This document shows, one piece after another, positions 38,061-48,865 of a DNA stretch of 64,000 nucleotides. The notes under the pieces are model-generated. The model was given only the letters and a program-made list of their open reading frames with translations. It was not told the origin of the DNA and made no database searches. The DNA comes from Bacteroidota bacterium (GTDB lineage Bacteria; Bacteroidota; Bacteroidia; AKYH767-A; OLB10): assembly GCA_016722525.1 (NCBI GenBank), contig JADKJB010000015.1, forward strand, positions 62,001-126,000, written 5' to 3'. Each line of letters starts with the position of its first letter. Position 1 is the stretch's first letter. The translations under genes and the position numbers were made by a program.

Positions 38061-41000
38061 ATGAAATTAGTTAGATACTTCACTGTTTTTATTTTTTTTT
38101 ATTTTTTTTCTATCCCAGTTTTTAGTCAGTATTGGATGCAGAGTGGCGGGAGCGTCACCATTGATGAAGGACTTGCAATATGTTCAGACAGCAACAATAA
38201 CATTTACACTACGGGCTATTTCACCTCTTCGTTTGAAATGAATGGTTATCAATTAAACGCTCAGGGGCTCGAAGATATTTTCATTAGCAAAATGAACAGT
38301 GCAGGAAATATTTCATGGCTTATTCGGGCAGGCGCTGCCGATCAGGAAAGAGCGCTTTCCATTGATGCTGACCAAGCAGGAAATATTGTTATTACCGGAT
38401 ATTTTTATGGAACAACAATTTTTGGAACAACAACCCTGCTATCCCAAGGCCAGCAAGATATTTTTATTGCAAAATATGATTCCTTCGGTAATTTACTATG
38501 GGCACGACAAGCCGGTAGCAGTACTAGTGATATTGGTAATTCAGTAAAATTCGATCATGCAGGAAACATTATTGTGACAGGTGAGTTTTCGGGCACATGC
38601 AATTTCTCAACTTCGTCACTCACCAGTCAGGCAGGAACTGTTGATGCCTTTATTGCTAAATATGATGGCAATGGGAATGTAGTTTGGGTTAAAAAAGGAT
38701 CCGGTAACTTTATTGACCGAGGAACAGGAGTTGCAATTGATTTACAAAATAATATTTATGTATCAGGAACGTTCAGCGATAGTATTTCATTTGATGTTTT
38801 ACATCCTAATGTAATGATGAATTCAGTTTTTGTTATTAAATTAAGTGCAACAGGAGTTGAACAATGGTTTAGGTGGCTCGGAAGTGGCATCAGTGTGAAC
38901 GGAGGCGGCATCAATTTCTCATCGAATGGAATTAATTTAACAGGAGATTTTTCAGGCACTCTTGTATTTTTTGGCCTTCCCGGATCACCGACAATCAATC
39001 CTACTTTACCATTCAATAGTTATATTGGACGTCTAAATAGTTCAGGCAACCTGGCGTTTTTTACTTCAAAGGTTTCTGATAATGAGATTAACAGCACTTG
39101 TATTTCTTCTAAAGCTAATGGTGATATTATAATTGGAGGTAATTTTAAATGTAGATTTAAAGATTTTTCTTCTCAATATGGAGCAGGTGTATTTTGTAGC
39201 ATGGGATTTTGGGATAATTATTTGACATCTTATTCTATATCCGGCACCTGGTTATGGGCACGACATTTTGCAGGAAAACAAAACGATGTTATAAAAAGTC
39301 TTTCGGTATATAATGATTCGTTGCCTGTTTTTACAGGGAGTTATCAGAGTGATTACTGTATACCTGTAAGAATAAATCAAATTACTGCGCATGGAACACT
39401 TGCTGTTGATTATAATTTTGTGGATAACCTTGCTACTTTTTGCAACGACAATTATTACGGTCAACATTTGATTTATGAATCGAAAGGTAACAGCGATGTT
39501 TTTATAAATGCTGCTGTTAATTTGTTACGTGAACCTTTAGATTATTTCAAGAGAACAACAGGAACCTGCAACAGAACTTATAACAATATGTGCATTACTG
39601 GTCCGCTCGGCATTTGTGGCGATACAATATTTACCTGCACCACCGGCACATTATCAATGCATCCCGGTTTGGGGCAAGGAGAAATCTATTTTTATGCTCT
39701 GGCACCACTTTTCAATTTTGCGTGGAGTAATGGGGCCACAACCGGAACTTTTACAACCGCCGCACCTGGTGCATATGCTGCAACAGCAACCAGCATAGAT
39801 GGTTGTTTTACACATAACGCCTCCTCCTATTTGCTTGCATCGTACCAACCTAAACCAGAATTAGCGGATAATAAAGGATTTAATAGCGGCACCACATCAC
39901 CTCAAGCCATAGAGTTGTGCTTTCCCGATTCCGTGGAATTATCCTGCACAAATCCAGCTAACAGTACTGTTACTTGGGTAGGCTTCGCTCCTGGTTTAAA
40001 TCCGGTTTCTGTTGATTCTTCAGGGACTTATAACTGCTTATTAACCAACCAATATGGTTGCATTAACAGTACCGAAATAGAGGTTACTATTACTAATCCG
40101 TTAGCCGGTGCTATACTTCCAAAACTCAAATGGATTAATGATATAGATGGAAATGACAGCATAACCATATGTGCTAATCAAGTATTTGAAATTTTGTTTA
40201 TGATGAAAACACTAACCCTGGCGGCCTCTCCTTGCAATGCATTCCGGAAATGAGTTTTGCCAATTGGACTGTAGACTCATTAACAATGGGCATTAATTAT
40301 AATTCGGTAACAACTTGTCAACTGAATAAAAATTCATTTTCAAGTCCATTCGCGGGAAATTATACGATACTACTAACTGTTGAAATCATTCGGTTAAATC
40401 CTTGCGGGAATGACACCTCCTATGTCACCGATACTTTATTTGTTGAAATATTGCCAGCTTCGATAGGAGCACTCAACTTCAGTGTTAGTGGCCCTGCTGA
40501 ATTTTGTCCGGGTGATACAGCGTTAATTATAGCATCACCACCCGGAAATGTATATGAATGGCAATCCGGATTTATTGGAGATACATTATTTGTTCTTCAA
40601 CCCGGAGTGTATACAGTAACCGGTACATATACCGTAATTAATTCATCAGGATGCCCGGATGTGTTAACCGGGAATGGAACTCAAACAGTTGCATTTTTCG
40701 CTCAACCAATTGTTACTACAAATCCTTCATCAGGAATTATTTGCGCAAACGATTCTGTTTTTTTGCTTTGCAGCGGAGCGCCTCCACCTGATTGGTACGG
40801 TCCATCAGGAGCACTAGCTATAGGAATGAGTTCCATGTATACCAATGTTCCAGGGAATTATTTTTGTATTCAAAACGTTGCTCCAGGATGTGATTTAATT
40901 TCCAATACAGTCGGCTTATTTCAATATAGCAGTCCTGCCCTACTTGCATTTCCTGATACTGTATGCTACAATGATACCACAACTCTAAGCATACTCTCAG

Positions 41001-41609
41001 CACCGGGAAGTAGTATTCAATGGTATTTGCCACTAACGGGTACTTCAGCGGTGCAATTTGTTACAATTCCCGGGACTTATTTTTGCGATGTCACATCCTG
41101 CGGAATTACTTCAACACTTGCAGTCACAGCAAATAGCTTCCCTCCGGTCACCTCCCCTGCAATTTCATACCTTCCACCTAATCTTGTTTCAACACAGGCT
41201 GTATTGTACCAATGGCTCTTCAACGGATCTATACTAACTGGTGCAATCGCTCAAACATATACTCCTATTCAGGCAGGAACTTATTCAATTCAAGTTGTTG
41301 ATAGCAATGGTTGTTCCTCATTGTCGGATCCATTCCTATTTACTTTAATTGATGAAATTCAGGATAGTGGTTTTATAAAATTCAACCAAATCCTGCTTCT
41401 TCCACATTTGAGATAGTATTTGCGAATTCTTTAACAGAATTAAAAAATGTAAAATTGTTATTAGAAACATACAAGGAAAAATAGTAAAATCAGGTTCCTT
41501 AACAGATAACCATTTGATAGAGGTAATAGATTTTTCAAATGGAATATATTTTATAGAACTTTTGACTAAAACAAATATGTTCAGAAGCAAATTCGCGGTG
41601 CAACATTAA
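38061..41609 (+). CDS. Giant secreted SBBP-repeat protein with T9SS sorting domain, frame-broken
   Basis: Reconstructed as one protein of ~1180 residues. It starts at 38061 (MKLVRYFTVFIFFYFFS, signal peptide to VFSQ). The first ~450 residues are SBBP-type beta-propeller repeats (YTTGYFTSSFEMNG, IFIAKYDSFGNLLWARQAGS, VVWVKKGSG). Ig-like, cysteine-paired domains follow (CFPDSVELSC, ICANDSVFLLCSG). The end is a T9SS domain (QPNPASSTFEIVF, NIQGKIVKSG, FSNGIYFIELL). Breaks lie near 40195, 41385 and 41475. Probably surface-exposed; function unknown. A strong terminator follows. Confidence 0.78.
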
Positions 41610-41667
41610 TTTAAAATATAAAGTATCCATCTCTACCATCATATTTCTCTTAATCAAAAACTATTTT

Positions 41668-41699
41668 AAAAAAAAAGGAACCCTAGGGTTCCTTTTTTT
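41668..41699. terminator. Bidirectional terminator
   Basis: AGGAACCCTAGGGTTCCT is a perfect palindrome flanked by A and T runs. It lies between the convergent SBBP gene (+) and the small basic protein gene (-) and can serve both. Confidence 0.88.
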
Positions 41700-41707
41700 G
41701 TAATTAC

Positions 41708-41803
41708 TTACCGGCTTTTTAGCCTTTTGTCGGCCCTTTTTTCTTTAAGGGTCTTAGTTGGAGCTTTTTTAGCTTCCTTTTGAACTGATTTTTCTTTTGC
41801 CAT
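41708..41803 (-). CDS. 31-residue lysine-rich basic protein
   Basis: Start at 41803, stop at 41708-41710. The peptide begins MAKEKSVQKEAKKAPTKTLK and ends EKRADKRLKSR; 13 of 31 residues are Lys or Arg. It resembles small basic hypothetical proteins that I recall from Bacteroidota genomes, with a similar KTLKEKRAxKR tail; I could not check this. It has its own terminator just downstream. No Shine-Dalgarno is seen, as usual in the phylum. Possible nucleic-acid binding is inference from charge only. Confidence 0.6.
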   Translation of the reverse strand: MAKEKSVQKEAKKAPTKTLKEKRADKRLKSR

Positions 41804-42030
41804 AGGTTATAGTTTTTTATAACGCGGTGAAGATAGTAAAAGAAAAATGAAATTAAAATGAAAATGAAATCGATTTTAATTTCGCTGCAAAAGTTGCTTA
41901 CCAGTAATTGTGAATTAAAATACTTTTATCACTATTACTTAAATACTTTTAATGGCAGGAGCAATTTGTGTACTTTTACTTATCAGATTCCACAATTTTA
42001 TTCATTTTATAAATTTTAAAAGAAACAAAA

Positions 42031-43715
42031 ATGAGATATCTACTGGTGCTACTATTTTCTCTCTCCAATCTACCATTGAATGCGCAATGGAGCAACAATC
42101 TTTTAAGCAATACGGAAGTGAAAGATTCCATTGGTTTTGAGGAATCAGTTCCATTATCTGCAACTACGAGCACCGGCAAAACTTATATTTCTTATTTCGC
42201 CCAATACAACGGCAACTATCAGATGCGGTTGCAATTATTGGATAGTTCCGGCAACAAACTTTTCGGCCAAGCCGGTTTACTGGTGAGTAACAATCCGCAA
42301 TCGACTGCCATTTTTAGATATGATTTAAAGACTGACGCCAATGACAATGCTATCATTGCTTTTCAAGATATACGTAGCGGGGGCGCACTGAATATTGTTA
42401 CCTATAAAATAGATGAGCAAGGAAATTTTCTGTGGGGATCTAATGGAATCCTTTTAGTAGATCCGGTTTCAACGGAAGGGCTTGGGCCCAAGATAGGATT
42501 CACCAACGCCGGGAATGTAATTATTGCCTGGAATGCATCGTCTTCAAATTCGAGTTGGGTGGCTTTACAAAAACTGACTTCTACAGGAACCTTGACGTGG
42601 GCAAACACATTGAGAGTAATTGATTCTTCCTTTATAAAAAAGTATACCCGACCTACCTTAATTCCTGTTGACACTGATGATTTTGCCCTATTATATGTTG
42701 AGCAAACCGGATTCGGTCTTGGTGTTTCAAATATGTATGCACAACGCTACAATGCCTTTGGAGGATCGGTTTGGTCAACTCCTGTGCATGTTTCTACCAA
42801 GACTATCTCTTTCTTTTATTTTTGTGAAGCAATCAGTGACGGAGCAGGAGGATTTTTGTCGGCTTCAGTACTTCAGATAATAACTTCCCATCAATTGGCG
42901 ATGTATATGTTCAGCATGTCGATAGTGATGGTAATTTATGGAATGCGACAGGTAATATTGCCTGCAATCTGGCAAATACGCAACGATTTTGTAATGCAAC
43001 CAGATTTTCATCTGCTAATGCTTCCTTTTGGGTACTTATCAAGGCTACCGACGTGAATCAAAATCAATCCGGAGTAATTATTCAATCTTTCGATACCAAT
43101 GGAAACGTCCAGTTAACTCCAACCGGAGCAACGCTACGACCTGTTTCATCCGCCTATGATGACCCTTCCGATTTCTCTATAACTTCAGATGGAATAATTG
43201 CATTTTATATAATCGGCAATCCACCCAACCAAACTATTAGCGCCATAAAAAGTGATTTCTCAGGCAACCTGCAATGGAATGGATTTCCGGTTAACATTTG
43301 CACAAAAAACTCAGGTAAGGATGATCTTTCAGTAGGTCTGTTTGTAAACAATCAGGTTATTGCTGCTTGGACTGATTCCAGAAACGACTATGGAATTTAT
43401 GCTCAAAATATCACCAACGATGGACAAAGTGGTCCGCTTTCAGCAATTGAAAATTTCAGTGCTGCCCATACATTTATAAATTTATATCCTAACCCATTTG
43501 AAGAAAATCTGAGCCTGTATTTCAGCAATCCACCGAATGGTAAGCTTACACTTAAATTGTTTGATGTAGCGGGCAGGCAAGTTTGGCATTCAGAAAATCC
43601 CGAAGTTTATAACAACTTGTACCCTATTCATATCCCCTGCCTTGACGCAGGTGTTTACTTTATGGAAGTCGACTTAGCTAACATAAAAAAACTAATAAAA
43701 ATATCGAAGTTGTAA
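42031..43715 (+). CDS. Secreted protein with T9SS sorting domain, frame-broken
   Basis: About 560 residues when reconstructed. Signal peptide MRYLLVLLFSLSNLPLNAQ, then repeats with a propeller look (LQLLDSSGNKLFGQAGLLVSN, ATYKID-like VTYKIDEQGNFLWGSNGI, LQKLTSTGTLTWANTL, IKSDFSGNLQWNGFPV). The C-terminal T9SS domain is clear (FINLYPNPFEENLSLYF, LKLFDVAGRQVW, LDAGVYFME, KKLIKISKL). The frame is lost between ~42860 and 43050. Likely a surface protein. Confidence 0.77.
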
Positions 43716-43776
43716 CAGCCCCTTATTTCGAAAGCACTCCAAGATGCGCTTTCCAGCCACATTTCCTATTTAGTAT

Positions 43777-44148
43777 TCACCATTTTTTAAATACAAAAAA
43801 TACTGCCAAAACAATTAATCCGAAACCAACCAAATGGTTCCATGCGAGTTTGTCTGTCTTAAAAACTAGCACTGCAAAAATCACAAATACCGTAAGCGAT
43901 ACTACCTCTTGAATCATTTTTAACTGGAAAAGATTGAAGGGTCCTCCATTTTCAATATAACCAATACGGTTGGCCGGAACCTGAAAAAAATATTCAAAAA
44001 GAGCAATTCCCCAACTTAGCAGAATAACACCAAAAATCCCCAATTTTGCCAGCCAGGGTATTTTGTAATACTGTAGGTGTCCATACCACGCAATTGTCAT
44101 GAAGCAATTTGCCACTATCAATAGAGCTATTGAAGAAATACCTTTTAA
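43777..44148 (-). CDS. DUF486 family small membrane protein
   Basis: About 123 residues with four membrane helices. Its sequence (FMTIAWYGHLQYY, WGIALFEYFFQVPANRIGY, FNLFQLKMIQEVVSL) is diagnostic of DUF486, which is related to the drug/metabolite transporter fold. The start at 44148 (MLKGISS) is preferred over an ATG at 44190 that adds 14 atypical residues. Transport role not established. Confidence 0.9.
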   Translation of the reverse strand, partial: LKGISSIALLIVANCFMTIAWYGHLQYYKIPWLAKLGIFGVILLSWGIALFEYFFQVPANRIGYIENGGPFNLFQLKMIQEVVSLTVFVIFAVLVFKTDKLAWNHLVGFGLIVLAVFFVFKKW

Positions 44149-44220
44149 CATAATTTCACATTTTGTGCAAAGGTGCCAAATGTGGAGCAAAAATTGAATT
44201 TGGGTTAGTTGGTCAGCAGT

Positions 44221-44314
44221 AACTCCACTAACCCACTAACCCACTAACCCACTAACCCATTAACTCCACTACCCTACTAACCCACTAACTCCACTAACCC
44301 ACTAACCCACTAAC
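44221..44314. repeat. CCACTAAC microsatellite
   Basis: About eleven octamers CCACTAAC, some varied to CCATTAAC or CCCTACTAAC. It lies between the DUF486 gene and a small membrane protein gene. It is the complement of the octamer repeat at 20620-20670. Confidence 0.85.
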
Positions 44315-44325
44315 TAATTACCTAC

Positions 44326-44499
44326 TCAATTCTGGTTCTTTTTTTCAATAAACACATAATAGGTCACCAGACTCAGACCTCCAAATAAGAAAATCATAGA
44401 GAGATAAGCAACTGGTTCTTCAAGCAGTGTGGTTGCTGCCAAAATGTTTCCCATTAGTATGCCCAGGGCAACCCCAATAAAGAGCATTCCGAACTTCAT
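44326..44499 (-). CDS. 57-residue membrane protein downstream of a DUF6249-like gene
   Basis: Start at 44499, stop at 44326-44328. The peptide begins MKFGMLFIGVALGILMGN and has a second helix (YLSMIFLFGGLSLVTYY) before a charged IEKKNQN end. It lies 14 bp after the next upstream small gene on the same strand, so both are probably one operon. Family not recognised; it is likely to work with its neighbour at the inner membrane. Confidence 0.65.
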   Translation of the reverse strand: MKFGMLFIGVALGILMGNILAATTLLEEPVAYLSMIFLFGGLSLVTYYVFIEKKNQN

Positions 44500-44513
44500 G
44501 GCAGTATTCCCAT

Positions 44514-44660
44514 TTACTTTTTAGACTCAAATAATGACGGATCCGCGCCTTTTTCGATTAACGAAAGTCTTTCTTTGTGGCGCGTAGTGAAGAAAACATA
44601 CAATATTCCAAATGCACACAGGAACATAGTTATCGGAATTAATACTTCTGAATTTTGCAT
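44514..44660 (-). CDS. DUF6249-like 48-residue membrane protein
   Basis: Start at 44660. MQNSEVLIPITMFLCAFGIL begins one membrane helix, followed by YVFFTTRHKERLSLIEKGAD and SLFESKK. The TTRxKERLxLIEKGAD block is the hallmark of DUF6249 proteins, which are often next to ECF sigma factor genes in Bacteroidota. Here it is divergent from such a sigma gene. Possibly part of the membrane stress-sensing unit; inferred from position. Confidence 0.72.
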   Translation of the reverse strand: MQNSEVLIPITMFLCAFGILYVFFTTRHKERLSLIEKGADPSLFESKK

Positions 44661-44723
44661 AAAGCTTGTTTTTAAATGATTTGTTTTGTTTAATTTTCCA
44701 GTATGACACCTTGTGAAAGATAT

Positions 44724-44757
44724 CGGTTACAATTATTTTAAAATTATTTTGTAACCG
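44724..44757. promoter_or_regulatory. Inverted repeat in the sigma factor / DUF6249 divergent region
   Basis: Perfect 9-bp arms CGGTTACAA and TTGTAACCG separated by 16 bp, 30 bp before the sigma factor start and 63 bp upstream of the divergent start at 44660. Candidate operator or ECF promoter region. Confidence 0.55.
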
Positions 44758-44787
44758 TTAGCCGATCGGAGTAGTCTTACTTAAACA

Positions 44788-45366
44788 ATGGCCTACAAAG
44801 ATGATGCTTATTATATTGCTAGGATACGACAGTATGCTGATAATGCGGCATTTGCAAGCCTTGTAAACAAGCATAAAACAATGGCTTATAATATAGCCTT
44901 AAGGATTACAAGAAGTCGTGAAGATGCAGAAGAGGTGGCTCAGGACGCTTTTGTAAAAGTGTTTCAGTCTTTAGCTCAGTTTAAAGGCGACTCTAAATTT
45001 ACTACCTGGTTGTTTAAAGTAGTATACAATCTGGCCCTTACTAAAATAAGAAAAAAAAGTCTTATTTCAGGGTCTATCGATGAGGATCATTTTACGGAAA
45101 CTGCCAGCGAAGAAGCCTTTGAAGTTGTTGCTCGTATAAAAGATAAAGAACAGAAAAAATATCTTAATGAGGCTATTGCTATGCTGGATGAATCCGATCA
45201 ATTGCTAATTTCACTCTATTACATGAATGATTTGTCGGTAGATGAAATTGCAGAAATAACAGACCTTTCCGCTTCTAATATAAAAGTGAAGTTATTCCGT
45301 TCCCGTAAAAAACTTCACGATGAATTACAGAGAAGCCTTAAAGATGAATTACATAGTATTCTATAA
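44788..45366 (+). CDS. ECF-type RNA polymerase sigma factor
   Basis: 192 residues. Region 2 (residues ~25-95: DAEEVAQDAFVKVFQSL, then STWLFKVVYNLAL-like TTWLFKVVYN) and region 4 (residues ~130-185: YYMNDLSVDEIAEITDLSASN and KVKLFRSRKKLH) are both complete. The next gene, 20 bp on, encodes a membrane protein that is a likely anti-sigma factor. The probable signal is an envelope stress, by analogy with other ECF systems. Confidence 0.93.
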   Translation: MAYKDDAYYIARIRQYADNAAFASLVNKHKTMAYNIALRITRSREDAEEVAQDAFVKVFQSLAQFKGDSKFTTWLFKVVYNLALTKIRKKSLISGSIDEDHFTETASEEAFEVVARIKDKEQKKYLNEAIAMLDESDQLLISLYYMNDLSVDEIAEITDLSASNIKVKLFRSRKKLHDELQRSLKDELHSIL

Positions 45367-45386
45367 ATTTAATATATTTGACCCCC

Positions 45387-45794
45387 ATGAAGCAGCTACC
45401 AAATAAGAATGAAGATCTCCTTAAAAAGATGCTCAGCAATGACCTTCTTGAGCAACCTTCAGCGCATTTCACCTCCGATGTGTTAGGTAAATTGGGCATC
45501 AGCACGGCAACAAATTCAATAAAATACGAACCTGTTATTTCAAAAAATGGGTGGATACTTATAGGCATCATCATAGGAAGTATTTTGTGGTTTGCACTTT
45601 CCAATTTCACCTCTACCTCCGAAGCAGGGTTCAGTTCTTTAATTATTAATCAAACTCTTAGCAAGACAAACGGTTTCATCCGATTATTTACCGATGATTC
45701 TTTTGTTTTATTAATTTCTATACTTTCAATTGCTGTTTTTATGTTGGTGAGTGCCGAATCTGTTTACAGGCAGTCTAGGCTGAAAGCAGCTTAA
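45387..45794 (+). CDS. Putative anti-sigma factor, membrane-bound
   Basis: About 135 residues from the ATG at 45387 (MKQLPNKNEDLL). A soluble N-terminal ~50 residues is followed by two membrane helices (WILIGIIIGSILWFAL and FVLLISILSIAVFMLV). No zinc-binding HxxxCxxC motif is present. It directly follows the sigma factor gene, so an anti-sigma role is likely but rests on context. Confidence 0.62.
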   Translation: MKQLPNKNEDLLKKMLSNDLLEQPSAHFTSDVLGKLGISTATNSIKYEPVISKNGWILIGIIIGSILWFALSNFTSTSEAGFSSLIINQTLSKTNGFIRLFTDDSFVLLISILSIAVFMLVSAESVYRQSRLKAA

Positions 45795-45810
45795 CTGACT
45801 TTAAATTCTG

Positions 45811-46475
45811 ATGATTACTAAATCAGCTGTTATATTCGGGGCATCCGGAATGGTTGGACATGCTTTGCTTCATGAACTTATTCGCAATAACAGGTATGAG
45901 TCCATCACTATTTTTGTCAGAAAACCCATGTACACCAGGCACCTGAAAGTGAAGGAAGTGGTGATTGATTTGTATGATATTGAAAAATAAAATCAATGCT
46001 CACGGGCGATGAAATTTTCTGCTGTTTAGGCACCACTATCAAAAAAGCACGAACGCATGAGGCATTCAGGAAAGTCGATTTTGAACTCCCACTGGAAATA
46101 GGATTGCTGGCAAAACAAAAAGGAATTCAAAATTTGCTGGTTATTTCTTCTTTAGGTGCTGACCCCAAAAGCTCTAATTTTTATCTTAAAACTAAAGGCG
46201 AAATGGAACAAGCCTTGATGGAACTCCATCTTTCGGGGCTCAAAATATTTCGTCCCTCCATGTTATTAGGACCACGTTCGGAATCGCGCCCCGCAGAAGC
46301 GGCAGGACAAATATTAATGAATGCGTTGAGTTTACTGTTTATTGGACCCTTAAGAAAATACAAAGCTATACCTGCAACAACGGTTGCTTTAAGTATGATA
46401 AAAGTTGCCAATTCTTCCGATTCGAAAATAACTTATGAATCGGAAGAAATGGCAGACCTTGTTAAATTAAGATAA
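45811..46475 (+). CDS. NAD(P)-binding oxidoreductase, HTATIP2/TIP30-like, one frame break
   Basis: About 220 residues reconstructed. The atypical short-chain dehydrogenase nucleotide motif GASGMVGHALLHEL follows the start at 45811. After a frame break at ~45987 in an A run (DLYDIEK, then KSMLTGDEIFCCLGTT) the family segments FCCLGTTIKKA, LLVISSLGAD, YLKTKGEMEQAL and KIFRPSMLLGPR follow. It starts 16 bp after the anti-sigma-like gene, so it may be co-transcribed. Substrate unknown. Confidence 0.83.
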
Positions 46476-46531
46476 GGAAAAAATCAATCCGGCTTTAATA
46501 AAATTTTATTAAGTCGAATTGAAAAAAGCAA

Positions 46532-48865
46532 TTACATTTTTACCATCTTTTGTACGGCAAATACCTTTTCTCCATCAAACAACCTGATAAAATAGATTCC
46601 ATTGGCCCAGTTGGTGGAACGTATAGAAATTTTTTCATCTACAACAACAGGCTGGCTATGAATTATTCTTCCTGAAACATCAGTAATAACCATTTTAGTA
46701 TTTACTGAAAGATTCTTTTCGCTGATCAAAATATCAAATCCGGTGTTGAAAGGATTTGGAAAAGCCTGAATGCTACTAACACCTAGATTTTCAGAAATAG
46801 TCAAAGGCCCTTCTGATATTTCAAATTTATCAAATGCAGCTTCCAGAGGATTAGTTGAACCCGGTTTATCAGAGATGGTTACAATCACCTGCATGGTGTT
46901 TGAAAGACTAATATAATCCAGAATTCTTAAACCCACTTCCTGCCATGTTGAATTGGTTGGAGAAGGGCCGGTAACAAATTCAATTTGCTGTGTAGCTGCA
47001 CCATTAAACATAGTAATAAACAAGGTATCATTACCTGCAGGATTTGATGAGAACTGCTCAAAAAACCAACGGGAATAGTTAATGTAAGGGTCAGTAAAAG
47101 AAGTTAGATCAAATACAGGAGAAGTAAGTATTGTAGATCCGTCATCAACATCATCATCATTAACCGGTCCGCCGCCATTGCCAGTTACAAAACATCTATC
47201 AGAACAGTCATTAGTAACATCAAAATCAGGATTAGCCTGTGTGGAAGAAAATGTAGTTCCAACTGGCTCACCGGCTTCCCAGTTCCCATCAGCTGCATTC
47301 CCGGATACTGTCCAACCAAAATCGAATGTAAAATCATCATAAATTCCAGGTTCAATCGGAATAGTTATGGTGCCACCTGCTGCAAGTGTCGCAGCAACAC
47401 ATCCTGATTTGTATCCCCACAATGCAGCAGTAATGTCAAAATTACCAGAAGAAATTGTATTCAAACTCACAATTCCTAATGCATTAGCCGTAAAATCAAG
47501 ATTCGTGGTGGCATTCTGCAGTTTCACTTTCGCAAAAGGCACCGGCTGATTAGTAATGGAGTTAATTACTTCAATGGTTGCAGAGAAAGGTTGGAGTTGC
47601 ACATTTAAAATAGTTAAGACTCCATTGGCCAAAACAACTCCGGTTTCAACTTTAGTAACATATCCCCCTTTTGAAAACTCTACATCAAATGTTCCGGGTG
47701 TAGGATAACCTGTTTTATAATCACCAATAAGATTAGAACCAGAAATAGTTGGGGTAGCTAATATTTTAACCTGCGTATTTTCGATGGGCAATCCGGTAAC
47801 CAAATCGGTAATATTTCCTTCAAGATAACATGCCCTTACAAAATAGGGTGCGAACACATAAAAATGTCCATCCATATCAGTCGCAATAATGTTTCCCGAT
47901 GGAAGATACGGTGAGGCATCCCAACAAAGAAAGCCCCCGGTTGCATGACGAGCGATTTCAATCAGGTTTTCAGGACGAGCTCCATCAACAATAGTAAGCT
48001 GTGAGCCATACGATGGATTGATTAAGAAATCATTTAATACTCTTACATTATGTACTTCTTTATCGGGTAAACTATCGTTTAAATAAGTGTCAACTAACTT
48101 GATATCCTGAATATCACTTACATCGAAAACCCCTAAAGGAGTGTTGTTATATTCATCGGTGGTATATAAATACTGGCGATTATCGGAAAACCAGCTATTG
48201 TGATTAAAAGCGCCCGGTGTAGGCTGGGTAGCAAGAATAACCGGATTTGCTTTATCTGTAACATCTACAACTGAAAATTGTCCTTGATAAATTTCAGAAG
48301 CATATAAGGTATCATTCAAAACATAACCATCGTGAATATAATTTCCATTATAGATTCCCTCATAAACCGGATTCCAAGGATCCTGAAGGTTGCACATGAT
48401 AGCACCGCCAGCACCAATAGTAGATCCAAATATATAGAGGTAGTCATCAAAAACCTGAACAGTATGTGAACTACTTATTTGTCCAGCAATAGCGCCATCA
48501 CCATCATAGATTTTTGATGTGTAAGAGGCGGGCAGATTACTTAAATCAATAATGGTGATACCACCACCACCTTCGGTTCCGGCATAGGCATAATGGCCAT
48601 AAGTTTTTATTTCCCTCCATAAACTGCTGGCAGCAGGAACTGTAAATAAAACAACAGGATTTACAGGATCGGTGACTTCAACAATCACCACACCATCACC
48701 ATTTCCTAAAAGAGCATATTCATTTCCTACCGAATCAACATAGTGCCATACTCCAGCACATGTGGTTGGAAAATCAATCTGACTTAGTTTTTGAAGTTGT
48801 TGAATTTGAGCAGTAGCTATTTGAAATAGCAGCATTGAAATAATAAGGAATATCCCTTTTTTCAT
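46532..48865 (-). CDS. Choice-of-anchor B family surface protein with T9SS domain
   Basis: Intact, 777 residues. Signal peptide MKKGIFLIISMLLFQIATAQ. Residues ~20-340 are LVIVD-type repeats (DGVVIVEVTDPVNPVVLF, GITIIDLSNLP, FSVVDVTDKANPVIL) of the choice-of-anchor B domain. A carboxypeptidase-regulatory-like region (~345-500) and a jelly-roll with an acidic NDDDVDDGSTIL segment follow. The end is a T9SS sorting domain (IQAFPNPFNTGFDIL, VITDVSGRIIH, FAVQKMVKM). Cell-surface, function unknown. Confidence 0.88.
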   Translation of the reverse strand: MKKGIFLIISMLLFQIATAQIQQLQKLSQIDFPTTCAGVWHYVDSVGNEYALLGNGDGVVIVEVTDPVNPVVLFTVPAASSLWREIKTYGHYAYAGTEGGGGITIIDLSNLPASYTSKIYDGDGAIAGQISSSHTVQVFDDYLYIFGSTIGAGGAIMCNLQDPWNPVYEGIYNGNYIHDGYVLNDTLYASEIYQGQFSVVDVTDKANPVILATQPTPGAFNHNSWFSDNRQYLYTTDEYNNTPLGVFDVSDIQDIKLVDTYLNDSLPDKEVHNVRVLNDFLINPSYGSQLTIVDGARPENLIEIARHATGGFLCWDASPYLPSGNIIATDMDGHFYVFAPYFVRACYLEGNITDLVTGLPIENTQVKILATPTISGSNLIGDYKTGYPTPGTFDVEFSKGGYVTKVETGVVLANGVLTILNVQLQPFSATIEVINSITNQPVPFAKVKLQNATTNLDFTANALGIVSLNTISSGNFDITAALWGYKSGCVAATLAAGGTITIPIEPGIYDDFTFDFGWTVSGNAADGNWEAGEPVGTTFSSTQANPDFDVTNDCSDRCFVTGNGGGPVNDDDVDDGSTILTSPVFDLTSFTDPYINYSRWFFEQFSSNPAGNDTLFITMFNGAATQQIEFVTGPSPTNSTWQEVGLRILDYISLSNTMQVIVTISDKPGSTNPLEAAFDKFEISEGPLTISENLGVSSIQAFPNPFNTGFDILISEKNLSVNTKMVITDVSGRIIHSQPVVVDEKISIRSTNWANGIYFIRLFDGEKVFAVQKMVKM

